Below are positions 14,901 to 17,635 of a stretch of DNA of 17,635 bases, one piece after another. Position 1 is the first letter of the stretch. Each line of letters opens with the position of its first letter. This DNA comes from an uncultured Lachnospiraceae bacterium. Lineage in GTDB: Bacteria > Bacillota > Clostridia > Lachnospirales > Lachnospiraceae. The notes under the pieces were generated by a model. That model was not told the origin of the DNA. It searched no databases and saw only the letters and a list, made by a program, of their open reading frames with translations. The stretch is taken from assembly GCA_905236925.1 (NCBI GenBank), contig CAJOQS010000222.1, forward strand, positions 1-17,635. The letters are read 5' to 3'. The position numbers and the translations under genes are program-made.

Positions 14901-15528
14901 TGCTCTGTTCTTCAAGAGGACCGATGCGCTTCTCTATCTCGCTGATGATATCCATGATGCGCTCAAGATTCGCGCATGCCTCGGCAAGATTCTTCTCGGC
15001 GACGGCCTTGCGCTTCTTGAACTTAACGATTCCGGCAGCTTCATCAAACAGCTCACGCCTGTCCTCGGGCTTGGTTGAAAGGATCCTGTCGATCTGTCCC
15101 TGTCCGATGATCGAATAGCCTTCCTTACCGATTCCGGTGTCCATGAAGAGCTCCTGAACATCGCGGAGCCTGCAGGTCATGCCGTTGATCATGTATTCGC
15201 TCTCACCCGAACGGTAAACTCGCCTTGAAACACTGACCTCCTCATAGGAAACGGGAAGCTTATGGTCTGAATTGTCAAAGGTTATCTCAACGAAAGCAAA
15301 GCCCTGAGGTTTACGCGCCTCGGAGCCTGCGAAAATGACGTCCTGCATATTGGTTCCGCGGAGCTGCTTAGCGCTCTGCTCACCAAGAACCCACCTTACG
15401 GCATCGGCTACATTTGATTTACCGGAACCGTTAGGACCGACGATAGCGGTTATACCGTCGTGAAATTCAAATTTGATCTTATTCGCAAAGGACTTAAAGC
15501 CCTGGATTTCAATACTTTTAAGGTACAT
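11971..15528 (-). CDS. smc: Chromosome segregation ATPase SMC
   Basis: 1185 residues, full length. The N-terminal head has Walker A GPNGSGKSN (31-39). Long coiled coils (about 165-500 and 660-1020) flank a hinge (about 510-660, beginning near YEGYGATVRNIMENRSRFDG). The C-terminal head has the signature LSGGEKALTAIS from residue 1089 and Walker B CLLDEIEAALDD with catalytic Glu1118. SMC works with ScpA and ScpB to compact and separate chromosomes. The SD is poor (only GGA about 11 bases before the ATG), 18 bases after rnc, so initiation may be modest or depend on ribosomes finishing rnc. Long antisense frames across it have no support as genes. Confidence 0.98.
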   Translation of the reverse strand: MYLKSIEIQGFKSFANKIKFEFHDGITAIVGPNGSGKSNVADAVRWVLGEQSAKQLRGTNMQDVIFAGSEARKPQGFAFVEITFDNSDHKLPVSYEEVSVSRRVYRSGESEYMINGMTCRLRDVQELFMDTGIGKEGYSIIGQGQIDRILSTKPEDRRELFDEAAGIVKFKKRKAVAEKNLAEACANLERIMDIISEIEKRIGPLEEQSKVAREYLRLKEILKKLELNAFLVEYDKSDSASKALEDKFNIATEQLNETKAANENAETEYKRLEGIIEDYNNALEQSRNFKQELLLSNEKMEGEIKLFEQQLLAITQNSERIGERIAAIYEEINSKSEELKGFEEQKDKYSGHLKELNDLAVSASENVENIKKEIQELSSNIETANTGILKLMNEDSSYKSDLQRYNTMLEQVAMRRSELAARMIRNKTDLSAAKDRVAELEKQYSDISLVVLEDKNRINSLMDSLKADAEEEKKLASVYEGTHEQFLGRKSELESLKNIAERYEGYGATVRNIMENRSRFDGINGVVADLISVEKKYETAVETALGASVSHIVTEDEQTAKNVIEYLKKNKLGRATFLPITSVGKRKQDNDPAVMKENGVVSDAAALVKCDDRFRGVINHLLKNFIVVDKVDNALALAKKYEYSLRIVTLEGEQLAPGGSIAGGTYRNSSNLLGRKRELEELEKLLADSARELEKVKARQAELAAHKKSVRDDLDATRAAMQERAVEQNSIFMNLEKERQNLEEIASKARSWEEENKALDEKTGELNAQIQGNKDLLAQNEAANTEFHESIEKSNARLVELRFSEGEAVEKVNNVKLETANVEQAGRYTDENIARIRSEIEKLRSEEQEIKDSSENSKQESEAKAQEISENRARIEKNTGKIEELDRNISEVTLKKENVTSEHKSFFEHWAELGKRVTELEKEVMRLQTQRDKLRDQLDYQTNYIWEEYQLTVSGAEQYRDPEFKAGAAKKDISDAKSSIKALGDVNVNAIDEFKEVSERYILLSSQRDDLISSKESIQTIIDELDEAMRNQFTEQFALIGKEFNIVFRELFGGGSAKLEMVQDEDILEAGILINAQPPGKKLQNMMQLSGGEKALTAISLLFAIQNLKPSPFCLLDEIEAALDDSNVKRFSSYLHKLTKNSQFIVITHRRGTMSAADILYGITMQEKGVSTLVSVSLIENDLTQ

Positions 15529-15546
15529 AAGAGATAAATCCGTTTC

Positions 15547-16239
15547 TCAGTTAAAATTTTCGATCGCTTCTTTTGCCGCGGCCTGCTCGGCTCTTTTCCT
15601 GCTCGAGCCGGTTCCCAGTCCGAGGATTTTGTCGCCGACCTTTAATTCGACGACAAATTGCTTGTTATGATCGGGTCCCGTGGCCTCGACGAGTTCATAG
15701 GAAGCATTGGTGATGCCGTTCGCCTGAACAAGTTCCTGAAAACGTGTCTTGTAATCAACATAATCATGGCGTTCAAGATTCTCTTCGGTAAGGATATACC
15801 TGAATATGAATTTCTCCGCTTCCCTGTCCTGAGAATCAAGATACAGCGCGCCGATAACAGCCTCGATAACATCACACAGCAGGGAATCCCTTTCCTTGCC
15901 TCCGTTCATGGTTTCTCCGTGTCCCAGCAGAATATAGTCACCGAGCTGTATTTTCCTGGCACAGGGAGCAAGCGCCTCCTCACAGACGAGAGATGCTCTG
16001 AGCTTACTGAGCTCACCCTCGCTCATATTGGGAAAACGGTTGAACAGGAACATGCTTGATGTCAGTTCAAGAACCGCGTCACCCAGAAACTCGAGCCTTT
16101 CGTAGCACGACCTGCCGTCAGCCCTGTGCTCGTTGACATAGGAGCTGTGCGAAAGGGCTTCGACCAGAAGCAGAGGATCCTTGAAGTGATAGCCGATCAC
16201 ATCCTCAAGCTTCAAAGCTTTTTCTTCAAAGAAGTTCAT
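15547..16239 (-). CDS. rnc: Ribonuclease III
   Basis: 230 residues, typical. The catalytic domain has the family signature ERLEFLGDAVLEL (47-59) and the second metal-site motif DVIEAVIGALYLD (123-135). The dsRNA-binding domain runs from about 163 (DYKTRFQELVQANG) to the end (SRKRAEQAAAKEAIENF). It processes rRNA precursors and cleaves double-stranded RNA. ATG 16239 is chosen because AAAAGG lies six bases upstream; an in-frame TTG at 16254 would place that SD inside the gene. It sits between acpP and smc, the usual place. Confidence 0.97.
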   Translation of the reverse strand: MNFFEEKALKLEDVIGYHFKDPLLLVEALSHSSYVNEHRADGRSCYERLEFLGDAVLELTSSMFLFNRFPNMSEGELSKLRASLVCEEALAPCARKIQLGDYILLGHGETMNGGKERDSLLCDVIEAVIGALYLDSQDREAEKFIFRYILTEENLERHDYVDYKTRFQELVQANGITNASYELVEATGPDHNKQFVVELKVGDKILGLGTGSSRKRAEQAAAKEAIENFN

Positions 16240-16261
16240 AAAACACCTTTTCAAACGAAGA

Positions 16262-16281
16262 GACTGTCCCTCGGGACAGTC
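16262..16281. repeat. Small palindrome between acpP and rnc
   Basis: GACTGTCC pairs with GGACAGTC around a four-base CTCG loop (CGAG on the minus strand). It fills part of the 52-base gap. There is no T-run, so it is more likely an RNA stabiliser, processing site or dispersed repeat than a terminator. Confidence 0.6.
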
Positions 16282-16291
16282 CCCAAATCCA

Positions 16292-16522
16292 TCAATTGAT
16301 TGCGTTTTTGATCTGTTCCACGGCGTCTGCCACGGTAACTATCTTTTCGGCATCCTCATTGGCTATTTCGATATCGAACTCTTCCTCGATAGCCATGATG
16401 ATCTGAAAAACGTCGAGAGAATCGGCACCGAGGTCATCCACAAAGGTTGTGTCCATCGTGATGCTGTCCACATCAACCTGAAGCACCTCACTGATAATCC
16501 CCTGTAACTTTTCAAATTCCAT
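16292..16522 (-). CDS. acpP: Acyl carrier protein
   Basis: 76 residues, acidic, with the phosphopantetheine attachment Ser35 in LGADSLDVFQI. The four-helix pattern is complete (EVLQVDVDSITMDTTF, then AIEEEFDIEIANEDAEKI). It carries growing acyl chains for fatty-acid synthesis and delivers acyl groups to PlsX. AGGGGG lies about seven bases before the ATG. It follows plsX by 28 bases, so substrate carrier and acyltransferase are made together. Confidence 0.97.
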   Translation of the reverse strand: MEFEKLQGIISEVLQVDVDSITMDTTFVDDLGADSLDVFQIIMAIEEEFDIEIANEDAEKIVTVADAVEQIKNAIN

Positions 16523-16550
16523 TTCATCGCCCCCTATTCATAGTAGTTGA

Positions 16551-17558
16551 TCAATCTGTTTGTATATTTCTGGCAATTTTCTCACTGATCTTCTTCTCAG
16601 AGAATACAACACTCTGAAGAATTGAATTCTTGATCTCGATGCTCTTGGAACTGCCGTGAGTCTTGATCACAAGACCGTTAAGCCCGAGCATCGGCGCTCC
16701 TCCGTTGCCCTCGGTAGTAAAACCTGAAAGGCTCTTTTTCAAGGAAGACTTGATAAGTGCTCCACCGAGCATCGTAGCCGGATTGGACTTAAGTGCATCC
16801 TTGACCGTAAGGATCAGGGCACCGGCAACACCCTCATAAAGCTTAAGGATGACATTGCCCGTAAAGGCCTCGCAGACGATAACATCCGCATCGCCGTACG
16901 GTATCCTTCTGGATTCTATGCTGCCTACAAAATTGATATCGGGACACGCCTTGAGCAGAGGATAGGTCTCCTTTACAAGAGCGTTGCCCTTCTCCTCCTC
17001 GGTTCCGATATTGACTATCGCAACACGGGGATTGCTGATTCCGACAACATTCTCCATATAGATGGAACCCATCTTCGCGAACTGCACCAGATGATTGGGT
17101 CTGGCGTCAACATTCGCTCCGCAGTCGATAAGTAATGCAGGACCGCCTAATGTAGGAATAAGCGGAGCAAGCGGGGTACGTTCAACTCCCTTGATCCTTC
17201 CGGCAATAAGCTGACCGCCAACAAGAACCGCTCCTGTACTGCCCGCCGAAACAAACGCTCCGGCCTGACCGTCCTTGACCAGGTTCATTCCGACAACGAT
17301 CGACGAATCCTTCTTCCTTCTGATAGCCATAACGGGCGCTTCGTCGTTGGTGATAACCTCCGAAGCCTCGACTATCTCGATACGAGATTTATCAAACTGA
17401 TACTTGGCAAGCTCCGAAGTGATCACATCGGATTGTCCGACAAGCAGACACTTGACCTTGGGTTCCTCGTTTACAGCTTCAACGGCTCCCTTAACGATCT
17501 CAAGAGGCGCATTGTCACCGCCCATTGCATCGACGGCAACGCTGATCAATTCGCTCAT
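16551..17558 (-). CDS. plsX: Phosphate acyltransferase PlsX
   Basis: 335 residues, family length. It converts acyl-ACP and phosphate to acyl-phosphate, the donor for PlsY in phosphatidic acid synthesis, and acts peripherally at the membrane. Typical motifs are ISVAVDAMGGDNAP at the start, ASEVI then APVMAIRRKKDSSIVVG, GAFVSAGSTGAVL, LIDCGANVDARP, and FTGNVILKLYEG with APMLGLNGLVIKTHGSS near the end. ATG 17558 is chosen because AAGG lies seven bases upstream; an in-frame TTG at 17573 would include that SD in the gene. It heads the plsX-acpP-rnc-smc-ftsY run; rpmF, a common upstream neighbour, would lie beyond the window. Confidence 0.97.
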   Translation of the reverse strand: MSELISVAVDAMGGDNAPLEIVKGAVEAVNEEPKVKCLLVGQSDVITSELAKYQFDKSRIEIVEASEVITNDEAPVMAIRRKKDSSIVVGMNLVKDGQAGAFVSAGSTGAVLVGGQLIAGRIKGVERTPLAPLIPTLGGPALLIDCGANVDARPNHLVQFAKMGSIYMENVVGISNPRVAIVNIGTEEEKGNALVKETYPLLKACPDINFVGSIESRRIPYGDADVIVCEAFTGNVILKLYEGVAGALILTVKDALKSNPATMLGGALIKSSLKKSLSGFTTEGNGGAPMLGLNGLVIKTHGSSKSIEIKNSILQSVVFSEKKISEKIARNIQTD

Positions 17559-17583
17559 ATAATTACCTTCCAATTCATGATAA

Positions 17584-17592
17584 ACTATAGCA
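17584..17592 (-). promoter_or_regulatory. Candidate extended -10 promoter of plsX
   Basis: Minus-strand TGCTATAGT has the TGn extension and five of six -10 matches. No good -35 is present at 17 bases, as is common for extended -10 promoters. It would start transcription about 19 bases before the ATG. Confidence 0.4.
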
Positions 17593-17635
17593 TATTAAAA
17601 AGCAAGTTATGACATCAAACTTTCTTGTAGAAGAA

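Overview
The window looks like the chromosome of a fibre-degrading, Gram-positive anaerobe, most likely a Lachnospiraceae-type member of the Clostridia from gut or rumen. The reasons are the core gene order plsX-acpP-rnc-smc-ftsY-ylxM-ffh-rpsP-khpA-rimM-trmD-rplS, purine-rich Shine-Dalgarno (SD) sites, sigma-A-type promoters, a secreted GH5 glucanase with a bacterial Ig-like (BIG2) domain, a secreted DUF6273 protein and an Rpn/PD-(D/E)XK gene. The assignment is inferred from family resemblance; no search was run.

Right to left on the minus strand, bases 17558-3848 hold a conserved housekeeping block. plsX and acpP serve fatty-acid and phospholipid synthesis, rnc is RNase III, smc is the chromosome condensation ATPase, and ftsY, ylxM and ffh form the signal recognition particle (SRP) targeting module. 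rpsP and rplS encode ribosomal proteins, and khpA, rimM and trmD act on RNA or ribosome maturation. The block is divided into transcription units. There is an extended -10 site before plsX, a near-consensus promoter before ylxM overlapped by a 17-bp inverted repeat, a hairpin-rich 375-bp gap with a terminator between khpA and rimM, and a separate promoter and probable L19 leader before rplS.

The block departs from the standard in two ways. The trmD reading frame continues without a stop into a complete metallo-beta-lactamase-fold hydrolase. An Lsa-like ABC-F ATPase gene, of the antibiotic ribosome-protection type, sits between trmD and rplS. It has its own promoter and a roughly 250-nt leader that ends in a strong intrinsic terminator, the layout of an antibiotic-responsive attenuator.

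Bases 1-3780 are accessory. They hold the 3' part of a secreted GH5 endoglucanase (plus strand), a bidirectional terminator, and a convergent gene for a secreted FN3-DUF6273 protein. Upstream of that gene lie a terminator-like structured leader and an eleven-copy GTCGT tandem repeat. Next comes an Rpn-family nuclease gene broken by one extra G in a run of five. The most interesting signals are the TrmD-hydrolase fusion, the ABC-F attenuator inside a ribosomal operon, the pentanucleotide repeat near a promoter region, and the duplicated hairpin cluster after khpA.
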